The notes: generated by a model not told the origin, from the sequence alone. A DNA stretch of 64,000 nt from Conus ventricosus (GCA_018398815.1 CM031601.1:33182369-33246368), one strand, 5' to 3'. Shown: positions 47,996-59,779, counted from the first letter of the stretch. Translations and numbers: made by a program.

Positions 47996-49535
47996 GTTGA
48001 CAATGGTGGGTGTCATGAAAACTGACATCATGAACACGGGAATAGGTTGCAGCATTATTGAAAACAAGTCAGAATACAACTGAAACTCCAAACAAGGCGC
48101 ACTGTAACCCTTACTCCATACAAACAAAACAAGTTAATTTGGAGATCGAAAGTGTATACTCCTGCTACTATTATATCTGAATGGCTGCTTTTAGTGAAAT
48201 GGCGGGAGACAGTCAGGTCGTGGTGAAAAATAACTACACTGTTGTCAGATGGGATCGATTTGAACAATTGTTTCCATGGGGATCATGATCCCAACATTCC
48301 ACGAATATCCAGTTGTTTGTATGTATGCTTCAGTGAGCATACATTGGCATGCTTGTATAATCATGTACGTAATCATGCCAACATTTACTGATGTACATAT
48401 GTTTGCAGACCGAATATTGAAATAATATATGAAGACATGCGTGTATAAATCACCTATCTACGGATGCACAATGTCATCGTGATAAGAATGAAAGTGAAAA
48501 TTCCACAAATATGTCAACTTCAAACGTCAAAAATCACATAATACAAAATGCTGCAAGCACTGCTGCCCAGATCGTCACCAAAGTTACTTGTCTAGTATTA
48601 AAGTGAGTGGCACTCTTCGTTCTGTCATTTGTGTTCATTTGTATTTTAGCTTCAGATGCCCATGTCAATGGGGGTATGAAGCCATGGACTGTCTGTCTGG
48701 ACCAGTGTCTGCGTGTGGGAATAAGGCAATCTGGTGAGCAAGGGGAGTGAGTATCAACAGAAATCTACTTGTGCACTGTCACGTAATAGACAGCAAGTCG
48801 CAAGACAAAAACAACAGCGTCAATTCCACATGTAACATAAATGAAAAGGTTTGTGACCCTCACACAGCAAGAGCAGGAGAATGGCCTGGACAGAGTCACC
48901 ATCCAGGGGACTCCAGAGACTGTTACCCCGAAGGATATTATAGTATCTTAAAGTCTAAAGGGGGGGGGGGGGGGAGGGGAACAAAAGCGCAAATGCTTCA
49001 GATAAGCTACTTGTACTATTGGAAGGTCACACCCAATGCCTAGGGGAGGCTCTCAATTGCACTCCTCGACCTAGAACTCAAAAGATCTTTCAATTAAAAG
49101 AAAAAAACACCTTCCAAGCAAAAGAAAACATTTAATGTAACAAAGCTCCTCAATCGATCTCAAGACTTCCTCTCTAGAAAGGAGTCATAAAGGATGAACT
49201 GATCTTGGGGGGAAAGGAAAGGGAAATCCAGGCAGGATTCTTTTACTTACGGAATACCTTCGTGGCTACACGTCCAGCTTCAAGCTGTCTAAGCGAACTT
49301 CAAACAGAAGAAATGGGGAGCCTCTTGCTGGAAGTTCAAACTCTGAGAGTGAACCACTCTCACGGGTCACAAGGGTGACACCTGGTCGGTGTGACTTATA
49401 TCTCATACGAAAATAAACAGTAAGCCAAATGCTTTACAGAAGCTCCGCCTACTTTCAAGAGTTCCTGGTATTTTAGAACAAGATTTATATTTTGGAGGTC
49501 CAGTCTGACATTACGTTCTTCAAAATTATTTGTTT
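47996..49535. other. Unannotated, mostly unique sequence
   Basis: Contains a poly-G run (48960-48973). AT-rich, with short frames only. I see no splice-supported exon. Confidence 0.45.
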
Positions 49536-49539
49536 GGCC

Positions 49540-50345
49540 TGAGACCACATGAATGGGTCAGTACTGTAGAAGTTTTTCCTTGGTGTGAGACTACAGGAAA
49601 TGGTGATACTGTAGAATTATTCATCAGGTGTGAAACTATCCAGAGCTGGTACCGTTAAATTATTCATCTAGTGTGACTACAAGAATTTGGTACTGTAGAA
49701 TTATTCATATGGCATGAAAGTACATAAAGTTTATAGTTTTGAATTGCTCATTGGCATGAGACTGTATATATTCAATAATATAGAATTGCTCATTTTGTGC
49801 TAGACTACATAAGGGTGGTACTGTAGAATTATTAATTTGTTGTGTGACTATGTGAAAGGGTTGTTTCAGTAGAGTTATTTGTTTGGTTCGAGATTATATG
49901 AAAGAGTGGGTAACGTATAATTATTTGCTTGGTGTGAGACTGACTACATGAAAGAGTTGTCACCGCAAAATTATTTATTTGGTTTGAGACTGACTACAGA
50001 AAAAGTTGTTACTATAGAATTATTTATTTGGTGCGATTCTGACTACATGAAAAGGTTGGTACTCCAGATGTATTTCTTTGGTCTGGCACCCCTTGTAAGG
50101 TTTGGTGCTGTGGTCTTATTTATTCGATCCTAGACTACACAAAGTAGATACAGTAGAATGATCGTTTGATACCAGATTAAATACAGTTGATACAATTGAA
50201 TTATTTATATTGTCTGAGACTATATGACACAATTGGTAATGTGTTATTATTCGCAGGGTTTTAAATTATGCAACAGTGTTGGCACTCTCAAATGATTCAA
50301 GCGGTTTTAAATTTTGTGAGAGGGTTGCCAGTGTAAAATGACTCA
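49540..50345. repeat. Degenerate 45-55-bp tandem repeat
   Basis: Recurring GTAGAATTATTCATTTGGTG, then TGAGACTACATGAAAG and GTTGGTACT, about 15 strongly diverged copies. Confidence 0.85.
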
Positions 50346-50667
50346 CATAGATTGAGACTCCGTGAGCGGACTGATACGTGTGAATGATTATTGTCCCAGT
50401 ACAGATGGTCAGAGAGACACGTCAGTGTACGGCTTGAACAGCCAGGGATATCCAGCCCTTTGCTCTGGTCATGTGCAACCAACTAGAGGTGCTGAGACCA
50501 GTGTAGTCCTGTCTGTTGGCCTTCCAGGACGTCTTCTGTCTGTCTCTGGAACCTCCGCCCTCCACTGCAGTCCTCAGACTGTTTATCGTATTCTCAGAAT
50601 GCTGTGCGCTGACAGTCATGGCCACAGCATGTCCGTCAGAGCAAAACTCGCGGTGCTTGGTGCCAGC

Positions 50668-52203
50668 CTGGAGAGACTGATGTCTGCCAGCCTGGAGAGA
50701 CTGGTGTCTGCCAGCATGGAGAGACTGGTGTCTGCCAGCATGGAGGTGTCTGCCAGCATGGAGGTGTCTGCCAGCATGGAGAGACTGGTGTCTGCCAGCA
50801 TGGAGAGACTGGTGTCTGTCAGCCTGGAGGTGTCTGCCAGCATGGAGAGACTGGTGTCTGCCAGCATGGAGAGACTGGTGTCTGCCAGCATGGAGGTGTC
50901 TGCCAGCATGGAGAGACTGGTGTCTGCCAGCATGGAGAGACTGGTGTCTGCCAGCATGGAGGTGTCTGCCAGCATGGAGAGACTGGTGTCTGCCAGCATG
51001 GAGGTGTCTGCCAGCATGGAGAGACTGGTGTCTGTCAGCCTGGAGGTGTCTGCCTGCATGGAGAGACTGGTGTTTGCCAGCATGGAGAGACTGGTGTCTG
51101 CCAGCATGGAGAGACTGGTGTCTGCCAGCATGGAGGTGTCTGCCAGCATGGAGAGACTGGTGTCTGCCAGCATGGAGGTGTCTGCCAGCATGGAGAGACT
51201 GGTGTCTGCCAGCGTGGAGAGACTGGTGTCTGCCAGCATGGAGAGACTGGTGTCTGCCAGCATGGACAGAGTGGTGTCTGCCAGCATGGAGGTGTCTGCC
51301 AGCATGGAGAGACTGGTGTCTGCCAGCATGGAGAGACTGGTGTCTGCCAGCATGGAGGTGTATGCCAGCATGGAGGTGTCTGCCAGCATGGAGAGACTGG
51401 TGTCTGCCAGCATGGAGAGACTGGTGTCTGCCAGCATGGAGGTGTCTGCCAGCATGGAGAGACTGGTGTCTGCCAGCATGGAGAGACTGGTGTCTGCCAG
51501 CATGGAGGTGTCTGCCAGCATGGAGAGACTGGTGTCTGCCAGCATGGAGGTGTCTGCCAGCATGGAGGTGTCTGCCAGCATGGAGAGACTGGTGTCTGCC
51601 AGCATGGAGAGACTGGTGTCTGTCAGCCTGGAGGTGTCTGCCAGCATGGAGAGACTGGTGTCTGCCAGCATGGAGGTGTCTGCCAGCATGGAGAGACTGG
51701 TGTCTGCCAGCATGGAGAAACTGGTGTCTGCCAGCATGGAGAGACTGGTGTCTGCCAGCATGGAGGTGTCTGCCAGCATGGAGAGACTGGTGTCTGCCAG
51801 CATGGAGAGACTGGTGTCTGCCAGCATGGAGGTGTCTGCCAGCATGGAGGTGTCTGCCAGCATGGAGAGACTGGTGTCTGCCAGCATGGAAGTGTCTGCC
51901 AGCATGGAGAGACTGGTGTCTGCCAGCATGGAGAGACTGGTGTCTACCAGCATGGAGGTGTCTGCCAGCATGGAGAGACTGGTGTCTGCCAGCATGGAGG
52001 TGTCTGTCAGCCTGGAGAGACTGGTGTCTGCCAGCATGGAGGTGTCTGCCAGCATGGAGAGACTGGTGTCTGCCAGCATGGAGGTGTCTGTCAGCCTGGA
52101 GAGACTGGTGTCTGCCAGCATGGAGGTGTCTGCCAGCATGGAGAGACTGGTGTCTGCCAGCATGGAGGTGTCTGCCAGCATGGAGAGACTGGTGCCTGTC
52201 CTC
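50668..52203. repeat. Two-length minisatellite (24-bp and 18-bp units), about 71 units
   Basis: The long unit is ATGGAGAGACTGGTGTCTGC plus CAGC and the short unit is ATGGAGGTGTCTGCCAGC, an internal 6-bp deletion of the long one. About 43 long and 28 short units add up to the 1,536-bp array. Both lengths are multiples of three, so the whole array is open on the plus strand (634 codons, 50362-52266) and on the minus strand (563 codons, 50616-52307). The plus-strand repeats translate as MERLVSAS and MEVSAS, the minus-strand ones as a Leu/Ala/Asp/Thr/Ser repeat. There is no recognisable domain, signal peptide or membrane segment. Confidence 0.96.
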
Positions 52204-52386
52204 GTTGTTGGTCTGATGTCTGCCAGCATGTGTTGGCTTGATGCCTGTCCTCCGTTGTTGGTCTGATGTTTCTTTGTGGGAGATGCGGTGAAGCCTTTAT
52301 TCCCCAACGCCAGATAGATCTCCCAGCCTCAACAGGCCCGAGAGATTCAGACACTGCAGAGCACTGCGGCCTGTGTGATTGAATGA

Positions 52387-52485
52387 CACTGTCAGCTCGG
52401 CTAGGTCCTGTGACCGGTGGAGGGGGTGGGGTGGCGTCAGATCGGCTAGGTCCTGTGACCGGTGGAGGAGGGTGGGGTGGGGTGG
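52387..52485. repeat. 55-bp tandem duplication
   Basis: CGGCTAGGTCCTGTGACCGG followed by TGGAGG and a GGTGGGGTGG stretch, twice. Confidence 0.85.
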
Positions 52486-52622
52486 GAGTGGTTGTCGCCA
52501 ACGTCGTCATTGTCACCATCATTACCATCGTTATATCATTGGTGTTTACAGCAAACTACTGCAGCTTCTTCTGCTATTGCTGGTAATAATACCACTGAAA
52601 CCGCTATTTTCTGATCGGAAAT

Positions 52623-52623
<1 letters not shown>

Positions 52624-52707
<84 letters not shown>

Positions 52708-52774
52708 CCCCTTCACCCCCCCCCCAAAAAAAAAAAGAAAAAAAAAGAAAAAAAGGAAACAAAATCATTAATCA

Positions 52775-52864
<90 letters not shown>

Positions 52865-52878
52865 CTCTCTCTCTCTCT
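52624..52878. repeat. Inverted (GA)n / (CT)n pair
   Basis: A GA tract of about 80 bases (52626-52705) and a CT tract of about 100 bases (52780-52878), separated by about 75 bases of A-rich sequence. The arms are complementary over nearly their full length, so the locus can form a long hairpin. Confidence 0.95.
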
Positions 52879-53236
52879 GTCTTACCTCCACCCCTATCCT
52901 TCTCCCTTTCCAGCTTTACTCTCTTCTCTCTACCTTTATTTTCATAGATCATCATTTCCTGCAGTTGTTATGACTGTGATACTGTCAGTGAGGTGAGTGT
53001 TGTTACGACTGTAATACAGTAACACAGTTGAGGTGTGTGGTGGTGCGGTCAAGGCTGGCCGGGAGGTGGCGCTGTGACCAGTCGAGAGTTACGGGCCTTG
53101 GAGTGGCTGTGCTGGGCACGCGGTGTTGAACTGTTAAACAAGGGACGTCAATGCCCATCAAACGTTTACACACCCAAGAGTGCTCGGCCCTGGCAACCAT
53201 TTTTCCAGTCGCATTTCTGAAAGATCACCGCACCAC

Positions 53237-53237
<1 letters not shown>

Positions 53238-53319
<82 letters not shown>
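53238..53319. repeat. (CA)n microsatellite
   Basis: Nearly pure CA, about 40 repeats. Confidence 0.97.
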
Positions 53320-53499
53320 CCGTTAACTCTTTGAAACGAAGGAATGTAACACCCTACACCGCGTTTCCTTAACCAAACTGCACTCCCATCACCATCTCCC
53401 CCTCCGCCCGGTCCCTCCTACTCCCCACCCCGTCCCACCCTCTCTGGCCTCGCGTTGAAGACAAGATCTCGGTCTCTAAGTCTGCCTGTGTATTTGTAG

Positions 53500-53572
53500 G
53501 GTCTGGTGTCGGGATTTTTGGACAGACGAGGAACTAACATCAAAATCAGAGTTCGTGTTGACCCAGCCTTTG
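53500..53572 (+). CDS. Candidate short coding exon (unidentified)
   Basis: A 73-nt segment lies between an acceptor, TGTGTATTTGTAG (ending 53499), and a donor, CTTTG|GTAAGA (53572/53573). One frame is open throughout and begins GLVSGFLDRRGTNIKIRVRV. Both splice signals are good and the sequence is not low-complexity. I could not find neighbouring exons with matching phase, and 73 nt can be open by chance. Family not recognised. Confidence 0.3.
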
Positions 53573-54090
53573 GTAAGACCGACTTACTAAACTGATGTGG
53601 GAAGCTATAAATTGGAGTGAACGGAAAGAACATATGATGGGTGGAGACAGATATCGTATGATGCGAGGATCAGAAATACTAAATGATTTTGAGGGGAGGC
53701 AACTTTTGCTCTCAATGTCAAACAGTCACACTCTCGTAACTCCAAATTCATGCTGCTTATGGCACCAATGCGTCTAGCACAGGCACGATCACCATGGAGA
53801 CAGAACAAATAAGGAAATATTCTCCAAAGACATGGAGATTCCAAGCTTATCCATACACCCTGATTTCTTGAGGATCTGTCTTTGTTTGTTCTGTGTGCCT
53901 TGTCTATATCTGCGCTAGACGAGTTGGTGTCGTAGTTGGCAGTACTTGGAAGTTATGGGCATGATCTTGCTTCGGCATAATATAAAAAAATCGCCTCACT
54001 CGCTACTCAGTGAAAATCATTTCTCAAAGCTCTCTGAGTTGACATTCCAAGGAGGTCGGGTATAGCAGGGCAAACCACGGCAGTTTCGCT
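53573..54090. other. Unannotated unique sequence
   Basis: No recognisable element. Confidence 0.45.
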
Positions 54091-54094
54091 CTGT

Positions 54095-54275
54095 GCAGAG
54101 AGCACCAGGCTGTGACCCATTCTTGGGGACCAGGCTGAAGAGGTGTCCTTCAACATGCTGCACAGTGATCCTCAATCGCCGGGCAGTGGACCAGGCTGTG
54201 ACCCATTCTTGGGGACTAGGCTGAAGAGGTGTCCTTCAACATGCTGCACAGTGATCCTCAATACGCTGGGCAGCG
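54095..54275. repeat. 86-bp tandem duplication
   Basis: ACCAGGCTGTGACCCATTCT, then GGCTGAAGAGGTGTCCTTCA and TGCTGCACAGTGATCCTCAA, twice, with two or three substitutions. Confidence 0.93.
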
Positions 54276-54307
54276 GATCAGGGATGATGTTTCCTGCCAT
54301 GGAGGTG

Positions 54308-54809
54308 CAGTGTTGGTGTCAGTGTGGCCGGTAGGTGGCAGTGTCAGCCATCAGATGCGTGTTGTTTGTATCAGTGTGGTAGGTGGGCAATATGAACCCA
54401 TCAGATGCGTGTTGTTGGTGTCAGTGTGGTAGGTGGTGTGTGTCAGCCATCAGATGCATGTGGTGTTGGTGTCAGTGTGGTAGGTGGTGGTGTCATCCCT
54501 ATCAGATGCATGTGGTGTTGGTGTCAGTGTGGTAGGTGGTGGTGTCAGCCATCAGATGCATGTGGTGTTGGTGTCATTGTGGTAGGTGGTGGTGTCAGCC
54601 CTCAGATGCGTGTTGTTGGTGTCATTGTGGTAGGTGGTGGTGTCAGCCATCAGATGCGTTTTTGTTGTCATTGTGGTAGGTAGGGGTGTCATCCCTATCA
54701 GATGCATGTGGTGTTGGGTCAGTGTTGTAGGTGGTGGTGTCAGCCATCAGATGCATGTGGTGTGGTGTCATTGTGGAGGTGGTGGGTGTCATCCCTTCAG
54801 ATGCATGTG
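54308..54809. repeat. 50-bp minisatellite, left part (split by an LTR element)
   Basis: About ten copies built on GTGTTGGTGTCAGTGTGGTA, then GGTGGTGGTGTCAGCCATCA and GATGCATGTG. The last unit is cut after GATGCATGTG by the start of the LTR. The same array resumes at 62,307. Confidence 0.96.
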
Positions 54810-56124
54810 TGTCACGGTCAAAATTCAAACAACCAAAGGTGTGGTCCGTCCCCGGGCCACTTCAACTGGACATAAGTCCAAACCAGACATCTTGGCGCCA
54901 CGAAGACGGCTCCATGCGTCTCATCTGGCCAATTTAAGCACAGCAGGGAGACACCAGACCGTCTGAGTGGCTGGACCGACGGGTCTCGTAGGTTTGGTCA
55001 ACGTCGTGGCGCCTACTCAGGCTCATCTAGCCAATTTATGGAACCAGGCCATTGTTAGTCGGACTTTGCGTTAAAGCAGGAAAGGAGAGGGAAAAGGGTA
55101 GTGTGTGGTGGGGTGAAATCTAGCTAATCAATTAAATGACCAATTGACCACCACAGAGAGTAAGGTGTGTAGGGGGTGACTGTCATGATTTGAATATCCA
55201 ATGGAATTAGAGGGAGATAACTTCGGGTATCAGGGTTTAAAAATACTGACCAAGGGTACGCGCCCTTTTTGGACAGATCGGAACAGAATAAGAAGGATGT
55301 GAGAGTAAAGAGAACGGGGAGAACGGAGAGGAGAACGAACAAGAGACAGAGAGAGAGAGGCCCGAGTGTAATCTCTGAGGAGAGAAAAGCAGAGAGATGA
55401 GGGAGGAGAGAGGAGAACCAAGTTGAGAGATTAGCATGAGATAGTCTGCAGAGGAAGGACTGAAGAGAGATGTGGAGAGAGAGAGCTGCTAACTAATGAG
55501 GAGGAAAAGAAAGAAAAGAAAAAAAAAAAAGAAAAGAAAAGCAACCATGTCCATTTGATAAGAGCAGACTAGAAGAGAGAGAGAGAGAGTGCAATGCGTT
55601 AATGCAGGAAGAAAGAAAAGGAGAACAGATCGAGGGTGATAGCACTGTTCTATCTTCACTGGGGTTCGACCTCATACCTTGGGCCAGCGCCCTTTCATCG
55701 ACAGACCAACGCCAGGCCAACAGCCCTCACCGACCAGGCGCCAGCAGACCAAGACCAGTGCCAGCAGTTGTGTGTGCTTGTGAAAGTGACAGTGAAAAGA
55801 AAGAAAAAAAAAAAGAAAAGAAAAGCAGTGATTCGTGAATAGTTAAGATCACCTGGCCAGGTAAAGTAGAAATCTGTTTATACCCGGGTTAGTTTAATGA
55901 TGTTTTAGATAAATGTTTTGTGAAGTTCAGGAAAGAGAAAATGTGTTATTTTGTTTGATTCCATATGCATGATGTTTCTTTCTAAGATCATGTGTAGTAA
56001 AGTTATAGACTTTACTAGGGTTGATGTGACGAATGCATGAAAATATGAATGAGATTGTAAGCAAGCTGTGAGTGTGTTCGGCTGTGCGCTAGTCCTTCCT
56101 CCACTGACAAACCCGAGGTTGACA
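54810..56124 (+). repeat. 5' LTR
   Basis: It begins TGTCACGGTCAAAATTC and ends GAGGTTGACA, so it has TG...CA ends. It is collinear with 60974-62306 along its whole length. Landmarks in both include AACTGGACATAAGTCCAAA, GTCGTGGCGCCTACTCAGG, a GA-rich stretch, a poly-A/AAAAGAAAAG run and CTTCCTCCACTGACA. It differs from the 3' LTR by scattered substitutions and many small indels. Confidence 0.93.
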
Positions 56125-56130
56125 AATTAT

Positions 56131-56147
56131 TGGCGAGCCTGCCGGGA
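56131..56147 (+). promoter_or_regulatory. Primer-binding site, tRNA-Arg-like
   Basis: TGGCGAGCCTGCCGGGA starts six bases after the LTR end. It is complementary, with about two mismatches, to the 3' end of an animal tRNA-Arg (…GGCTCGCCA). tRNA-Arg priming is known for some Gypsy lineages such as mdg1/412. Confidence 0.65.
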
Positions 56148-56519
56148 AAATTCTGGCCCATTTATTATAATTGTTCAACTTCTCAGAGAGGAAGCTGGTG
56201 GGATTCAAGTATTGTAATCCTAAGACAAGGGTTGTCTTACTGTATGTTCCCAAGATAGTTAAATACTAGGCTTTGCATTGCTTCCAAGATAGTTAATACT
56301 AGGCTTGGCATTTCAGCCCCAAGTACTTATTTCGTACAGTTTGCCTATAATTCGCTCTCATAGTTGGGTCAGGCGCTGGGGGGTCTTATAAAAACTAAAT
56401 TTCGTTGTCCCAAGCTAATATTTCATTCATAGGATTGTGCTATTACGTCACCCTGTCGGTAACCACCAGTTTGGCTGTCGTAGTAATAAAATCTTGTTCA
56501 AAAAAAAAAAAAAAAAAGA

Positions 56520-57570
56520 GATACAATGCGGAAGAAAAAACACCCCTATTGAACAACTTGTGAGCGTCGCTCGTGATCTAGGTTACTCAGGAGATGAGTT
56601 GCGTGCATTCGTTGAAAACCAACAAAAAGGAAAGGGATGAACGCGCGGAAAGACGCCGTATCGCATTGGAAAAAGCAGAGCGGAAAAAGGCAAAGAAGGC
56701 AAGAAATAGAAAAATTAAGGATTCAGGCTAATGATAATCAGGCTAGGGAAACGCAGGAAACAGAAGAATAAAGGGAAGCGCAGGAAACAGAAAGGATTAA
56801 AGCTAGGGAAACGCAGGAAACAGAAAGACTAAAGGTTCAAATTTGAGTTAGAGAAAGTGAGAAAACAAGGGAGACCACCGAAAGATGGTAGTTTCACTTT
56901 CCAGTGACTCTGTGCGCAGCTATGCCCCCGACCCAAGTTGGGCCCAAAAATTTTCGGAAGGAACCGATTCGATTGATGCATACATCAGTCGTTCGAAACG
57001 TTTGCGACCAGTCAGGGTTGGCCTCCAGAAGAGTGGGCAGTCATTTTGTCGGCGTTACTGACGGTAAGGCATTACAAATTTTCACTGCGTTACCAGCAGA
57101 ACAACAGTCTGATTTCGGCGCTGTGAAGGGAAACGTTGATGAAAGGATTTGACCTCACAGAGGGGGGTTTTAGAAGAAATTTCGTTCAGCTAAATTACAA
57201 CAGGTGAGACGTACACTCAGTTTGGTGCACGTCTAGACACTATTTTGAGAAGTGGTTAGAGTTGAGTGGTACGAAAAAGGAGTTCGCGAATTGAAAGAGC
57301 TAGTTATGAAGGAACAAATTTTGTCAGGTTGCGGCCCTGAATCAACCATACATTTGAAGGAGAGACAGCCAGAGACAGCAGGGAGTTGTTGAAGTTCGCA
57401 GAGGTGTATAGAGAGGCACGTTTGGGCACTAAGGTGCAGGAGAAACCCGGTGCCAGGGACAGGTGAGAAGAGTGCAAGGAGACCAGGGGAGTTTTCTGCA
57501 AAGTCTTCAAACCCAGTGGTGGGGCAGAAGGAAGGGCAAGGGACATTAGGTGTTTCATTTTTCCCCAAGA
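56520..57570 (+). pseudogene. Gag region with SCAN-like segment and zinc-knuckle remnant
   Basis: A charged Lys/Glu/Arg/Gln-rich N-terminal part (56527-56870) includes two or three 27-30-bp direct repeats (CTAGGGAAACGCAGGAAACA) and could be coiled coil. Further on, FDLTEGGFRR (about 57148-57178) and, in another frame, YFEKWLELSGTKKEF (57241-57285) resemble the SCAN-like capsid segment of Gmr1-type Gag proteins. A degraded Cys motif CFIFPQEGTCGEDC (about 57549-57590) is the likely zinc knuckle, with one Cys and the His lost. Gag would package element RNA. At least five frameshifts or stops inactivate it. A poly-A run (56496-56515) lies just before it. Confidence 0.7.
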
Positions 57571-57785
57571 AGGGACATGTGGGGAGGATTGTCGCATGAG
57601 GTTCCAGAAGCAGCAGCCTTGCAAGGGGGAAAGGGTCGTCAAGGGAAAAGCCTGCAGTGGAACAAAAGGGTTCAGTCTGAAGAGGGTGAGTGCGGGCCCA
57701 TGGCTAGCACTGGACAGCAGTCAGTGTCAGGGAGGAGGGCACAAGGCGAGTGGTTCGTTACCAGTGGAAGAAGGGTGGATTGGCC

Positions 57786-58035
57786 AGCAGAGGGTGAAAG
57801 TGTTACGAAACACTGGTTGTTTCAAGCGGTTTAGTACGAACAACGCTGGTCGAGAAAGGGGATTGACAGGCAAATCCAGACCTGACTCTAATCGATGGCA
57901 CTGTGAGGGAGTTTCCAGTTGCTAAGATAGAAGTACGTACCCCTTACTTCTCAGGCGAGTTGTCTGCGTTGGTGATGGAGAAACCCTTCATGTTTTGATA
58001 AATTGGAAATTTTCCCAGGGCAAGGGATTCCAGGG
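57786..58035 (+). pseudogene. Retroelement aspartic protease remnant
   Basis: VKVLRNTGCF (57790-57820) occupies the place of the catalytic Asp-Thr-Gly motif, but the Asp codon reads Asn. After a frame change come TLIDGTVREFPVAKIEV and TPYFSGELSALVMEKP (about 57886-57995), the usual sequence of Gmr1-like proteases up to the YDLIIGN-like end, here damaged by a stop. The enzyme would have processed Gag-Pol; this copy is inactive. Confidence 0.7.
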
Positions 58036-58314
58036 GATCCTGAGTTTTTTGACTGCTACGGGGGCAGCAGTTCAAACACGGAGCAAGAAGGAGGAAAAGG
58101 TTGATAAACCGTTAGTCGTTCCAGCAAGGAAGTCAGGAAATAGATGTGTCGCCTGATGAGTTTAGGGCAGCGAAAGGAACAAACCCTTCGCTCGGAAGTC
58201 TTGGGATTTGGCAAGAGGTGGAGAGAAACAGGAGGTTAGAGGAGGTGAGACAGAATTTCTTGTGAAAGGCGGGCTTTTTGTACCGAGTGTTCACCAAGGG
58301 GAAGACAGGAAAGG

Positions 58315-58900
58315 GTGACCACTCAGTTAGAGGTACCAGCAGGTTATCGTGACACAGTCATGTCAGTGGGTCACGACCCGCTCATGGCGGGTCATCTCGG
58401 CACCAGCAAAACGCTGACCGAATCTTTGATGACTTTCATTGGCCGGGAGCAATGGCAGACACCAAGCGTTTCTGCATGTAAAGTGACGTGTGTCAAAGGT
58501 CAGCCACAAGAGGGTGAAGAGGAAGGCGCCTCTAACACCCCCTTTAAAATTGACACACCATTCAGGAGGGTGGCTGTTGATCTTTTTGGCCCAATCTCGC
58601 CCTGTTCCAAAGGTGGGCACAGGTATGAGACATGTAAGGTTGAAAGGGGAAGGTTTGCAGGAGGCAGGGTCGGTCAGAAGAAGCAATAATGCAGGAAGGT
58701 GAGGAAGCAATCCCTCAAGGTGGGAGATCAAGTCCTGGTACTGCTTCCCACGGATCACAACAAGCTGCTGATGCATGGGAAGGGACCATTCACCATCATT
58801 GAAAAGGTAGATCAGGACTACCGAATCGATTGAAGGGGAAATCAAACATTTCCAGCAAATTTGCCCCGGGCAAATACATTCAGCGTGAGACCCGCACATA
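58315..58900 (+). pseudogene. Integrase, zinc-binding and C-terminal parts; core deleted
   Basis: The frame from 58315 starts with VPAGYRDTVMSVGHDPLMAG and HLGTSKT, the His-His half of the HHCC zinc-binding domain. Next come two displaced Cys residues and FRRVAVDLFGPISP, which holds the first catalytic Asp (about 58575-58595). Almost at once the sequence jumps to LKVGDQVLVLLPTDHNKLLM and HGKGPFTIIEKV (58718-58810), the GPY/F-type C-terminal domain. The remaining Asp and Glu of the DDE triad are therefore missing, and about 300-450 bp of core appears deleted. Its location upstream of reverse transcriptase is the key oddity. Confidence 0.82.
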
Positions 58901-59094
58901 GGCGCAGCAGCAATCATTGATGGAGGTGAAGGAGACCCAGCAGAAGAGGGAGATTTTTTGCCTGAGTTTCCAGGAGAAGAGTCATACAGGGATGTGTCAC
59001 TGTATAAAGGGGCTAGACAGTAGGAGACAGGAGGAAGTAGGGGGCTCCTAGAACAGTATAGGGCGTCCCTGACTGATAAACCAGGCAGGACAAC

Positions 59095-59770
59095 TCTAGA
59101 GCCCATGTACGGTGGATTTAACATCGCAAAAACCCGTACATGTGAAAGCCTACCCGATCCCATAAGCCACCAAGCAAGTGATCGAGGGGGAGGTAGAAAA
59201 GATGTTGGACCTTGGGGTGTTTGAACCGTCCAAATCATCGTATAGTGCACCCGTCGTCTTAGTGAGGAAAAAGTCAGGTGAGCATCGATTCTGTGTCGAC
59301 TATAGACGTCTGAACAGTGTCACCAAGGTCGATGCAGAGGTCATACCAAACATGGAAGACCTTTTCGCTCAGATCGCCACAAGCAAGAGCCAGTATTTCA
59401 CCAGGATAGATCTGACAGGGTTACTGGCAAATAGCCTTGAGTGAGGACTCAAAGAAGTCACAGCATTCTCCACTCCTATGGGGCTATACCAGTGGCAAGT
59501 ACTCCCTTTTGGGATGGTCAAACGCACCTGCAGCCCTTTCTCTCAGATATGAGGAAAGCAATTGACGGGATTCGAAGGTGTTGTGAATTTCATGGATGAC
59601 ATTCTGATAGCACCCGAAACATGGAGGAGCATATGGGGGCAGCTAGGAGCAGTTTTAGAGAGGCTGAACCCAAGCCAATCTCCCCAGCCAGACCAACAAA
59701 GTGCCAGGTTGGTTTCCAACCCTGGAGTTCCTGGGTTTTTTGTTGTTGGAGGCGACACAAAGCAGCCAGA
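59095..59770 (+). pseudogene. Ty3/Gypsy reverse transcriptase, frameshifted
   Basis: The frame 59178-59444 carries EVEKMLDLGVFEPSKSSYSA, VVLVRKKSG, FCVDYRRLNSVT and YFTRIDLTG, which is RT motif A with its Asp. A short deletion follows, then PMGLYQWQVLPFGMV (59477-59520, another frame). The frame from 59562 has the catalytic FMDDILIAPETW (about 59590-59625) and, after another shift, ARPTKCQVGFQ. The catalytic Asp residues are present but the frame breaks at least three times. It would copy the element RNA into cDNA. Confidence 0.88.
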
Positions 59771-59779
59771 AAGGGGAAA

